From NCBI RefSeq assembly GCF_009766105.1, contig NZ_LMUH01000026.1, forward strand, positions 484,721-548,720: a stretch of DNA of 64,000 nucleotides. The letters are read 5' to 3'. The DNA is from Granulicella sp. S156. Its GTDB lineage: Bacteria; Acidobacteriota; Terriglobia; Terriglobales; Acidobacteriaceae. This document shows positions 18,627 through 26,280 of the stretch, piece after piece. The position numbers were made by a program, and so were the translations under genes. Below the pieces are notes generated by a model that was not told the origin of the DNA, made no database searches, and was given only the letters and a program-made list of their open reading frames with translations. The number at the start of each line of letters is the position of its first letter. Position 1 is the first letter of the stretch.

Positions 18627-19931
18627 ATGGCAGCCAGCAGCACAGTGACCGCTAGAAGCAAACCGGCTGGAGCCGGCGGATCGCTTCATGTGATGGGAGT
18701 GATATGCGGTCTCGCGGCCGGTGTCTGGCTGGGAGCGGCAGAGGCGCCAACGAAGTTGGTGAACGCTGGATTCTCGCCCTTTGCTATCTCCCTCTGCATG
18801 GTGGCGGGCGTATTTACGGCACGCTGGACCTTTCCGACACTGCTCAAGGGCACGAGTTATGTATTCGCGGATCTGCTGGAGAGGAAGCACCTCATCGTGT
18901 GGGCGTTGCTTGCTGGTGCGCTCTGGGCGGTGGCCAATACCCTGACGGTGTTTGCGATTCGCGATGTCGGGTTAGCGACTGCTTTTCCGCTGTGGAATAC
19001 GAACTCGCTGATCGGTCTACTGTGGGGCAGGCTGCTGTTCCGTGAGCTGGAGGGTGCGGGCGCAAAGAATACGGCCAAGGTGGTGGTGGGAACTGTCTGT
19101 ATCGTGACGGCTGCCATCATGCTCGGCTTCAGCACAATTCACGGAGGAACCTCGACGCCACTTCATGCGGTGCGAGGCCTGATTGCGGCTGCAGGAGCAA
19201 GCCTGATGTGGGGGACGATGTATGTGCCGTACCGCAAGGCTTACTTGAGTGGCATGAATCCTCTTTCGTTCGTAACGGCATTCACCCTGGGCGAACTCGG
19301 AACGATGTTGGTCCTCACCTGGACGCTGGATGGTGGCCGGCACTCCTCGGCCTTCCAATTGGTACATAGCAAGCAGCTACTCTTCTGGCTCTTTCTGGGA
19401 GGTTTCGTGTGGGTGGTGGGCGATCTGTTTCAGCAGTTCGCAACCAAGTACCTCGGCATTGGCCGGGGAATTCCGCTCTCCAACACAAATCAACTCTGGG
19501 GCTTGGCATGGGGTGCATTGGTATTTGGAGAGTTGGCTTCTGCCAATCGCAATCACATGATGCTTGTCGTTGCGGGATCATTGCTGATGATCTTGGGTGC
19601 CTTGGCCATCAGTACGGCAGTCGCCTCGTCTCGTGAACATCTTTCGAAGAACGAAGCCCTGGAGCGCGAGTGTCTTCGCTATGGGCTGAGCTATCGGCAG
19701 GTGTTGCTGGCGCAAAGTGGAGACGAATTTGGCGACCGCACGGAGCGCAGGCGCTGGTGGGATGTAGCGATCGTTCTTGCTGCAACGTCCCTCTTCGTGT
19801 GGTTGGCGGTACACGCCGTCGTGCCTCCACTGGCGATGAGCCTGCGTTGGATTGCGGCGTTGAGTGTTGTTCTGTTGGTGGCTCTGTTTGGCGGTGGATG
19901 GGCGCTTTGGCGGCAGACCCGTTTCAGCTAA
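18627..19931 (+). CDS. GRP/RhaT-like sugar permease (DMT superfamily)
   Basis: A polytopic inner-membrane protein of 434 residues with about ten hydrophobic helices and the two-fold repeat of the drug/metabolite superfamily. Segments such as GVWLGAAEAPTKL, FPLWNTNSLIGLLWGRLLF and IPLSNTNQLWGLAWGALVFGEL resemble glucose/ribose porter and L-rhamnose/H+ symporter (RhaT) families. An in-frame GTG at 18615 exists, but the ATG at 18627 has GGTGGAG upstream and is preferred. A cytosolic insertion (about residues 335-380) precedes the last two helices. The operon with a LacI regulator and its link through shared operators to MIOX suggest import of inositol or a uronate-type sugar; the substrate is not readable from sequence. 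Confidence 0.8.
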   Translation: MAASSTVTARSKPAGAGGSLHVMGVICGLAAGVWLGAAEAPTKLVNAGFSPFAISLCMVAGVFTARWTFPTLLKGTSYVFADLLERKHLIVWALLAGALWAVANTLTVFAIRDVGLATAFPLWNTNSLIGLLWGRLLFRELEGAGAKNTAKVVVGTVCIVTAAIMLGFSTIHGGTSTPLHAVRGLIAAAGASLMWGTMYVPYRKAYLSGMNPLSFVTAFTLGELGTMLVLTWTLDGGRHSSAFQLVHSKQLLFWLFLGGFVWVVGDLFQQFATKYLGIGRGIPLSNTNQLWGLAWGALVFGELASANRNHMMLVVAGSLLMILGALAISTAVASSREHLSKNEALERECLRYGLSYRQVLLAQSGDEFGDRTERRRWWDVAIVLAATSLFVWLAVHAVVPPLAMSLRWIAALSVVLLVALFGGGWALWRQTRFS

Positions 19932-19984
19932 ATGCCAAATTTGCATTGGGCAGGGAACAGTAGATAGCTGCACGAGGGATGTTC

Positions 19985-21007
19985 GTGGCAATTCGTTTAA
20001 AAGATATTGCGCAGGAGCTTGGAGTCTCGACGGTCACAGTCTCTAAAGTGCTGCGCGGTAACACGGACATTGGCGAACGAACGCGTGCACTAGTTCTGAA
20101 GCGCATGCGCGAGTTGAACTACCAACCCAACATGCTGGCGCGCGGCCTGGCGAGCGGACGCTCTTTTGCCGTTGGTCTCGTCGTGCCGGATCTTGTACAT
20201 CCGTTCTTTGGTGAGTTTGCCAAGTCTTTGGGCGGAGCACTGCGTGAGAGCGGTCTCGCTCTAGTGCTGGCTTCGTCGGAGGAAGACCCGGAGATTGAGC
20301 GTCAGGAGATCCGCACGCTCCTCAATCGTGGAGTGGACGTACTGCTTGTCGCTTCCAGTCAGAATGGGGCTGCAGCGGAGTTGTACTTCGGCGAGGCCAA
20401 GACGCCTTATCTTTTGATTGACCGCAGGTTTCCTGGTGCGGGGGCGAACTTTGTGGGGTCTGACGATGTGATGGTTGGTGAGTTGGCGACGCGTCATCTC
20501 ATCGAAATTGGACGGAAGCGCATCGCGCATATTGGAGGCGAAGGCATGAGCCCTTCGGTGGATCGCCTTCAGGGATACAGGAAGGCGCTGGCTGCCGCCC
20601 GCATCACTGTGCCCAGAAACTATGTGGTTACGCGGGAGCGCTTTGAAGAAACCGGCGATCTTGCGGGCTATCAGGCGATGCAGGAGCTACTAGGCAGGAA
20701 GATACGTCCAGATGCGGTGTTTTGTTATAACGATCTCTCCGCTATTGGAGCCATGAAGGCCGTCATGGAGGCGGGGCTCCGCATTCCACAGGATGTTGCT
20801 TTCGTCGGATGCGGGAACCTGCGTTACGCCGAATATCTCAAGGTGCCGCTTACTTCGATCGATCATTCCACGCAGGAGATGGGACAGGTCGCCGCGAAGC
20901 TGGTCCTCGAGTTGATCCGTATGCCCGATCAACCTCCGCGTGTGACTCTGATGGAACCGAAGCTGATTGTTCGGCAGTCCACTGTGCTCAGAGAAAGTTC
21001 CGCATAG
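19985..21007 (+). CDS. LacI-family transcriptional regulator
   Basis: A 340-residue one-component repressor. The N-terminal helix-turn-helix reads IRLKDIAQELGVSTVTVSKVLRG and the hinge is NYQPNMLARGLASG; the rest is a periplasmic-binding-protein-like sensor domain (VVPDLVHPFFGEFAKSL, DAVFCYNDLSAIGAMKAV, TSIDHSTQEMGQVA). The frame also offers ATG at 19979, but GAGGG abuts that codon, while GTG at 19985 has it at a normal distance. It lies 53 bp after the permease gene and before the GH105-type gene. Its likely targets are the two operators at 18234-18251 and 18413-18430. Confidence 0.93.
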   Translation: MAIRLKDIAQELGVSTVTVSKVLRGNTDIGERTRALVLKRMRELNYQPNMLARGLASGRSFAVGLVVPDLVHPFFGEFAKSLGGALRESGLALVLASSEEDPEIERQEIRTLLNRGVDVLLVASSQNGAAAELYFGEAKTPYLLIDRRFPGAGANFVGSDDVMVGELATRHLIEIGRKRIAHIGGEGMSPSVDRLQGYRKALAAARITVPRNYVVTRERFEETGDLAGYQAMQELLGRKIRPDAVFCYNDLSAIGAMKAVMEAGLRIPQDVAFVGCGNLRYAEYLKVPLTSIDHSTQEMGQVAAKLVLELIRMPDQPPRVTLMEPKLIVRQSTVLRESSA

Positions 21008-21084
21008 AGAGGAGCTTCTATCAAGATCCTTCAGGTGGATAAATATATCTCCCATTGTTGTTTTCAATCCTTTATGAGGCATAC

Positions 21085-22182
21085 ATGAATCGGAAAGTCT
21101 GGACCAAGAGAGGGGCGCAGGGATGCTTCGGTGGCCTGTTGTTGATTGCTGTGGCAACGATGCAGGCGCAAAAGGATTACTTCAGCCAGTGGCCTGCGGG
21201 AACGTCTCCCCAAGAGGTAGGCAAGCTGGTTGCCGAACATTTTATTCCCAGCCCGCATCAGTACACGGCAACCTTGCACTACTCGGAGGTGGGGACGTGG
21301 TATGGAGCGCTGACGTTCGCTCAGGTGACCCACGATAGCGCTCTGCAGGGCCGTCTGATTCACCGATTTGAGCCGCTGATGCCGGGTGGTGCCGAAGCAA
21401 GCCGCATTCCTACGCGGCGGCATGTGGACGACTCGATCTTCGGCGTTGTGCCGTTGGAGATCGGTCTCGAGACGAAAGACCCCGTGTACCTGGCCGAGGG
21501 CCAACGGTGGGCCGATCGCCAGTGGGAGAACCCGCAGCCCGACGGGCTGTCCGCCGAGACACGTTTCTGGATCGACGACATGTACATGCTGACGATTCTG
21601 CAGTTAGAGGCCTACAGGGCCACGGGAGACCGCAAGTATCTCGACCGTGACGCCAAAGAGATGGTCGCCTATCTGGACAAGTTGCAGCAGCCCAACGGTC
21701 TCTTCTTACATGCGCCTGATGTTCCGTTTTACTGGGGCAGGGGAGATGGGTGGGTGGCCGCGGGTATGGCTGAGATGTTGCGCTCGCTGCCTCAGGACCA
21801 TCCGCAGCGGGCTCGTATTCTGGCCAGCTATCAGAAGATGATGACTGCGCTGCTGCGATATCAGGGCAAGGATGGGATGTGGCATGAGCTCATCGATCAC
21901 GACGAAGCGTGGCCGGAGAGCTCAAGCTCTGCAATGTTCACCTTTGCGATGGTCACCGGGGTGAAAAACGGTTGGATCGATCCAGCGGTTTTTGGTCCGG
22001 CAGCGCGGAAAGGATGGCTGGCTCTGGTTGGCTATATCGATCAAAACAACGATCTCACCAACGTTTGTGAGGGAACAGGGAAGCAGAATGACCTCAGCTA
22101 TTATCTGGCGCGTAGGCGCCGCACGGGAGACTTTCATGGGCAGGCGCCGGTGCTCTGGGCTGCCACCGCATTGCTGCGGTAA
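21085..22182 (+). CDS. GH105/GH88-type unsaturated uronyl hydrolase, exported
   Basis: An (alpha/alpha)6-barrel enzyme of 365 residues of the YteR/YesR type, which hydrolyses 4,5-unsaturated uronyl sugars left by polysaccharide lyases. Family marks are RRHVDDSIFGVVPLEIG, RFWIDDMYMLTILQLEAYR, and FYWGRGDGWVAAGMAEML. A signal peptide (GGLLLIAVATMQAQ) indicates export. The ATG at 21085 has GAGG six bases upstream; the earlier in-frame start at 21055 would place extra residues before the signal and is rejected. It follows the LacI gene by 77 bp. The uronate product would join the same glucuronate/galacturonate catabolism that MIOX feeds, which may explain the grouping. Confidence 0.88.
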   Translation: MNRKVWTKRGAQGCFGGLLLIAVATMQAQKDYFSQWPAGTSPQEVGKLVAEHFIPSPHQYTATLHYSEVGTWYGALTFAQVTHDSALQGRLIHRFEPLMPGGAEASRIPTRRHVDDSIFGVVPLEIGLETKDPVYLAEGQRWADRQWENPQPDGLSAETRFWIDDMYMLTILQLEAYRATGDRKYLDRDAKEMVAYLDKLQQPNGLFLHAPDVPFYWGRGDGWVAAGMAEMLRSLPQDHPQRARILASYQKMMTALLRYQGKDGMWHELIDHDEAWPESSSSAMFTFAMVTGVKNGWIDPAVFGPAARKGWLALVGYIDQNNDLTNVCEGTGKQNDLSYYLARRRRTGDFHGQAPVLWAATALLR

Positions 22183-22284
22183 GAACATGAATCTGCAAAG
22201 GATGGATCGTAATCATCGGACAGAAGCCGCATTGCGTTTCCGCTACTATGGACTTGAAGAGCCAAAACACTTGAGGAAGAAGGC

Positions 22285-23655
22285 GTGCCGATAATGGTTC
22301 CCGCACCTCAGCAACTTGAGATAGACTCCGACGCATCCTGGGAGCTATTGCTTCGAGTTGTTAATAGCAATGAACTCAAACGGTCGTTGCGGCTTCGTGA
22401 ACTGCTGCTGTATCTCGGCAAGCGCTCGTTGAAGTCGAACGTCGCGAGTATCCGTGAGCAGGAGATCGGCGCTGCCGTCTTCGGCAGGCCGGAAGATTAC
22501 GACACCGGCATCGATAATATCGTTCGAGTCAATGTCTCAGAGTTGCGCAAGCGGCTGGCTCATTACTTTCAGGAGGAAGGAGCGGGGGAACCGATCATCC
22601 TTGAGATTCCCCGTGGCGGATACTTTCCGGTCTTCCTCAGTAGACCCGTTGAAAAGGACAGCAAGACGCAGGAGCATGACCCCGCTCCGGAACCCGTAAC
22701 GAATGTCCATGTTCCCGATCCTAAGGGGACCGTTGAACACGAGACGTCCAGTGCGTCCTTGCCGAAGGATGTTGCGCGGCAAAGGACTGGCCGCGCACTT
22801 TCGTGGGGACTCGGTATCGCCCTGCTTCTGGCTATTTCGGTCTCCGCCTTTCTGTACTGGCAGAATCACGCGCTTCGGTTACAGTTGCAGCCATGGCACG
22901 CCGATTCCAATCGTGCTGCCTTCTGGTCGCAATTCTTTGCCTCCGGGCAAGAGGTAGATATCGTTACGGCCGACACCTCCTATGCGATTGCGGAAGACCT
23001 GCTCCAGCGACCCATCTCTCTGGACGATTACCTCGACTACAAATACAAGAGCGATGTTAACCTTCCAGGCATTACGCCTCAGACGCGCGATGCCCTGCAT
23101 CTGGTTCTCGATCGCAATACGGGCAGCGTCGGTGATTTCGAGGCAGCCGAGCGCATTATGGGGTTGGACGCTTACTCCCCGGCACTTAAGTTGGCCTCCG
23201 CGCGTTCCTACACGCCACAGAGCATTAAAGACAACAACGTTATTTTGATCGGAGGCCGAGCATCGAACCCCTGGGTAGAGCTCTACAAAGATCGAACAAA
23301 CTTCTCTATTGAGTACGACCCGTTGCTGCATCGCTCTTATGTGCTTAATCGGTCGCCGGCCGAAGGGGAGCAACATATCTATGAGATCGTTCAGGACCAC
23401 GATAAGGCGTACAGCGTTATCGCCTTTGTCCCGAACTTCAGCAATCACCGCTACGCGTTGATCATTGCCGGAACCGATTCCCAGGGAACCCGTGCCGCAG
23501 GCGAGTTCATTGCCTCCAGTGAAGGGCTTGCGGCGATCCGGCAGCGGTTGCCGGCAGACCGCTATCCCTACTTTGAGGTACTGCTGTCCTCCTCACGCCT
23601 GGAGGGAACCACGCTTCACACGGTAATCCAGACCTCTCGAGGCTATGCCCACTAA
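22285..23655 (+). CDS. Membrane-anchored winged-helix regulator
   Basis: A 456-residue protein with a cytoplasmic DNA-binding domain, one membrane span and an extracytoplasmic domain, a ToxR/CadC-like layout. The N-terminal region (about 15-115) has the acidobacterial wHTH pattern LRELLLYLGKRSLK, IREQEIGAAVFGRPEDYDT, DNIVRVNVSELRKRLAHYF and IPRGGYFPVF. A linker rich in Pro and Glu leads to the transmembrane helix at about 172-194 (LGIALLLAISVSAFLYW). The outer domain (200-456) is not one I can name. GTG at 22285 or ATG at 22294 are both served by GAGGAAG. It stands directly upstream of the GH92 and TonB receptor genes, its likely targets; the outer domain may sense a ligand in the periplasm. 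Confidence 0.8.
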   Translation: MPIMVPAPQQLEIDSDASWELLLRVVNSNELKRSLRLRELLLYLGKRSLKSNVASIREQEIGAAVFGRPEDYDTGIDNIVRVNVSELRKRLAHYFQEEGAGEPIILEIPRGGYFPVFLSRPVEKDSKTQEHDPAPEPVTNVHVPDPKGTVEHETSSASLPKDVARQRTGRALSWGLGIALLLAISVSAFLYWQNHALRLQLQPWHADSNRAAFWSQFFASGQEVDIVTADTSYAIAEDLLQRPISLDDYLDYKYKSDVNLPGITPQTRDALHLVLDRNTGSVGDFEAAERIMGLDAYSPALKLASARSYTPQSIKDNNVILIGGRASNPWVELYKDRTNFSIEYDPLLHRSYVLNRSPAEGEQHIYEIVQDHDKAYSVIAFVPNFSNHRYALIIAGTDSQGTRAAGEFIASSEGLAAIRQRLPADRYPYFEVLLSSSRLEGTTLHTVIQTSRGYAH

Positions 23656-23663
23656 AACAGCAC

Positions 23664-23730
23664 TTCTTACATCATGTTTTGAAGTTCTTACTTGTAAGGA
23701 GATCCTGTAAAACCTGATTTGCTTACTTGT
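23664..23730 (+). promoter_or_regulatory. Repeated CTTAC motifs upstream of the second GH92 gene
   Basis: The gap between the wHTH regulator and GH92 holds three copies of CTTAC, at 23666, 23687 and 23722; the first two are 21 bp apart (two helical turns) in the context TTCTTAC. The first reads CTTACATCAT, and CTTACGTCAT recurs at 26086 before the TonB receptor gene. Direct repeats of this sort suit an OmpR/ToxR-like winged-helix protein. This is inferred only. Confidence 0.35.
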
Positions 23731-23763
23731 GCAAGCCTGCGCTGAAACGCAAAATGACTTGCA

Positions 23764-26013
23764 ATGTCACGATTTTCCTTTCCTGTTCTTCTTCTGCTCT
23801 TCGTCCCAGCAGGTTTGCTTCTTTCGTCTTGCGGCGGAGCGGCTTTCGCCTTGGACAAACACCCCAGTCCTACGCCTGAAGACCAGGTAAATGTCATGAT
23901 TGGGACTGCGGCCGAGGGCCAGACCTTTCCCGCTACGGGCGTTCCTTTTGCCATGACCCAGTGGACCCCGCAGACGCGCGCGGGTGAGGTCAAATGTAGC
24001 GCCCCATACTACGCGGCGGATACCCGCATTCAGGGATTTCGCGGCAGCCACTTTCTCTCCGGATCCTGCACCCAGGACTATGGCAGCTTCACCCTGATGC
24101 CGCTCAACAGCAGCGCTCAACTCGGGCCCGTTGAGCGTTCGTCCTCGTTCACGCACCGGAGCGAGCAGGCGCATCCTTATCTATATAGTGTCGATCTGGA
24201 TGACAGCGGCATCCATGCCGATATCACCGGTGCAGAACGCTCGGGGATGATGCGCTTCCGCTTTCGTCCCGGGCAAAAGATGGGTTGGATAGCCGTGGAG
24301 AACAATCTGCGGCTTGGCAAAGGCACGATCCATATCGATCCCGAACACCAGGAGATCACGGGCGAAAACCCTGTGCATCGCATCTACGCCGGAGCCGATC
24401 AACCGGCCGGTTTTTCAGGCTTTGTGGTTGTGGTCTTCGACCGGCCCTTTCATGTAGGAGGCACCTGGGCCGGCAAACAGCGCACGGATGGCTCTCTTCA
24501 GCAGAATTCCTCCGAGAAAAGTCTGGGAGCCTTTGTTTCCTTCGACCTTCCCGCCGACCGGACTGTTCGCGTGCGGATCGGAACATCGTTCACCAGCCTG
24601 GAAGAGGCGCGCCGCAATCTCTCGGCGGAGATGCCCAACTGGGACTTTGATGCCGCTGTTGCTCGCTCGCGTGAGGCTTGGAATAAGGCGCTCTCAGCCG
24701 TCCAGATCCACGGAAATTCGCCCGACCGTCCCATCTTTTATACGGCGCTCTATCATTCCATGCTCTTACCGCGCATCTTCTCGGATCGCAGCGGAACCTA
24801 TCCACGCTTTGCAGGGGGACAGAGCATTGAAACCGCGAAGGGCTTCACCTACTACTGCGACTTCTCCGTATGGGACACCTTTCGAGCGCTTCACCCTCTG
24901 TTGACGATCCTCGATCCCGGTCGAGACGCGGACATGGTTCAGTCCCTCATCGCCAAGGGAGAGCAGGGAGGGTTCCTGCCGATCTTTCCAGCCTGGAACA
25001 GCTACACCTCTGAGATGACTGGAGATCACTCCGACGCAATTATCACCGACGCCTATATCAAAGGCATTCGGGGTTTCGATGCGGAAGCAGCCTACCGGTT
25101 GATGCGCAAAAATGCCACCCAAGAGCCAGACTCCCTGGAGCTTTACAAGGATGGACGGGGACGCCGTGGGCTTGAGTCCTATCTGAAGTATGGCTATATT
25201 CCCTTGGAAGACCATGTGCCGTACTCCTTCCATAAGGACGAACAGGTCTCTCGCACTCTGGACTATGCCTTCGACGACTTTGAAGTAAGTGTCATGGCGA
25301 AGGCGCTCGGTCACACGGAGGATGCCGCGCTCTTCGCCAAACGCGCGCAGAACTATCGCAACGTCATCGACCCCGAGACCGGTTTCGCTCGCGGCCGCCA
25401 TGCCGATGGCTCATGGGCCGAACCCTTTGACCCGATGGCTCCAGCCAGCTACATCACCGAATCGACACCCTTCGTCGATACCTTTTTCGTGCCGCAGGAC
25501 ATTCCTGGCCTAATCCAGCTCGTTCACGGGCCGGACGCGTTTGTGAAGAAGCTCGACGACCTCTTTGCGAAGAAGATCTACGACCACGGCAACGAACCCA
25601 GCCACCACATCGCATACCTCTACGACGATGCAGGCGTCCCCTGGAAGACCCAGCAGCACGTCCACGAGATCATGACCAGCCAGTACGCCGACAGCAATGC
25701 TGGTTTGGCCGGCAACGATGACGCGGGTCAGATGTCGGCCTGGTACGTGATGTCGGCCTTAGGTTTCTACGCGGTCACGCCGGGCACACCGCGCTATTCG
25801 ATTGGAACCCCCCACTTTGACGATATGACGGTAAGAGTTGGGGGAGGGCGGGAGTTGCATATTCATGCTCTCGGTGCGGAGTCGGGAAAGTTTTACATCC
25901 GATCGATCCGTCTTAACGGCGTCTTGTTGCCGCGAACCTATCTTCTTCACTCCGAGGTGGTCGGCGGTGGAGATCTGGTATTTGAGATGAGTGATCGCCC
26001 GACAGGACTGTAA
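23764..26013 (+). CDS. GH92 alpha-mannosidase, probable lipoprotein
   Basis: A 749-residue second GH92 enzyme, clearly diverged from the one at 14961. The N-terminus MSRFSFPVLLLLFVPAGLL ends in LSSC, which fits a lipobox, so the protein may be lipid-anchored. Family marks are VNVMIGTAAEGQTFPATGVP, IQGFRGSHFLSGSCTQDYG, FTYYCDFSVWDTFRALHPLL and AGNDDAGQMSAWYVMSALG. The YCDFSVWDTFR and GFRGSH variants place it in a different GH92 branch from the first enzyme, so its linkage preference or cell location may differ. It lies between the membrane-anchored regulator and the TonB receptor, as in a mannoside uptake and degradation set. A terminator follows at 26021. Confidence 0.94.
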   Translation: MSRFSFPVLLLLFVPAGLLLSSCGGAAFALDKHPSPTPEDQVNVMIGTAAEGQTFPATGVPFAMTQWTPQTRAGEVKCSAPYYAADTRIQGFRGSHFLSGSCTQDYGSFTLMPLNSSAQLGPVERSSSFTHRSEQAHPYLYSVDLDDSGIHADITGAERSGMMRFRFRPGQKMGWIAVENNLRLGKGTIHIDPEHQEITGENPVHRIYAGADQPAGFSGFVVVVFDRPFHVGGTWAGKQRTDGSLQQNSSEKSLGAFVSFDLPADRTVRVRIGTSFTSLEEARRNLSAEMPNWDFDAAVARSREAWNKALSAVQIHGNSPDRPIFYTALYHSMLLPRIFSDRSGTYPRFAGGQSIETAKGFTYYCDFSVWDTFRALHPLLTILDPGRDADMVQSLIAKGEQGGFLPIFPAWNSYTSEMTGDHSDAIITDAYIKGIRGFDAEAAYRLMRKNATQEPDSLELYKDGRGRRGLESYLKYGYIPLEDHVPYSFHKDEQVSRTLDYAFDDFEVSVMAKALGHTEDAALFAKRAQNYRNVIDPETGFARGRHADGSWAEPFDPMAPASYITESTPFVDTFFVPQDIPGLIQLVHGPDAFVKKLDDLFAKKIYDHGNEPSHHIAYLYDDAGVPWKTQQHVHEIMTSQYADSNAGLAGNDDAGQMSAWYVMSALGFYAVTPGTPRYSIGTPHFDDMTVRVGGGRELHIHALGAESGKFYIRSIRLNGVLLPRTYLLHSEVVGGGDLVFEMSDRPTGL

Positions 26014-26020
26014 CGAAGGT

Positions 26021-26064
26021 CCATAGCCCCTCCACACAGAGAGTGGAGAGGACTATGGGGTTTT
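26021..26064 (+). terminator. Rho-independent-type terminator after GH92
   Basis: An interrupted inverted repeat (CCATAG...CTCCAC and GTGGAG...CTATGG, 26021-26058) is followed by GGTTTT. It sits 8 bp after the GH92 stop codon and separates it from the TonB receptor gene, which must therefore have its own promoter. Confidence 0.65.
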
Positions 26065-26253
26065 CCTGCGGGCCGCAAGCATTCTCTTACGTCATTCCTT
26101 ACAGAAACCTCACCGTAAATTCACTTGTCGATCGTGTTTGCGGCTAGGCATCATCGCCAGCATCAATCGCACCTGCAAATTTCGCAGCAGCAAACATAAC
26201 AGAGCGAGCTGCCATGACGGCTCAGAGAAGTACTTCGCAAATTTTGAGGTTTA

Positions 26254-26271
26254 CGCGCAAGCGGTAACAAG
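26254..26271. promoter_or_regulatory. Candidate weak LacI-type site before the TonB receptor gene
   Basis: The sequence CGCGCAAGCGGTAACAAG shares the nine-base core AGCGGTAAC with the two operators at 18.2-18.4 kb (11 of 18 overall). It overlaps the ribosome-binding region of the receptor gene. It may be a real operator or chance similarity. Confidence 0.3.
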
Positions 26272-26280
26272 GAGATGAAG

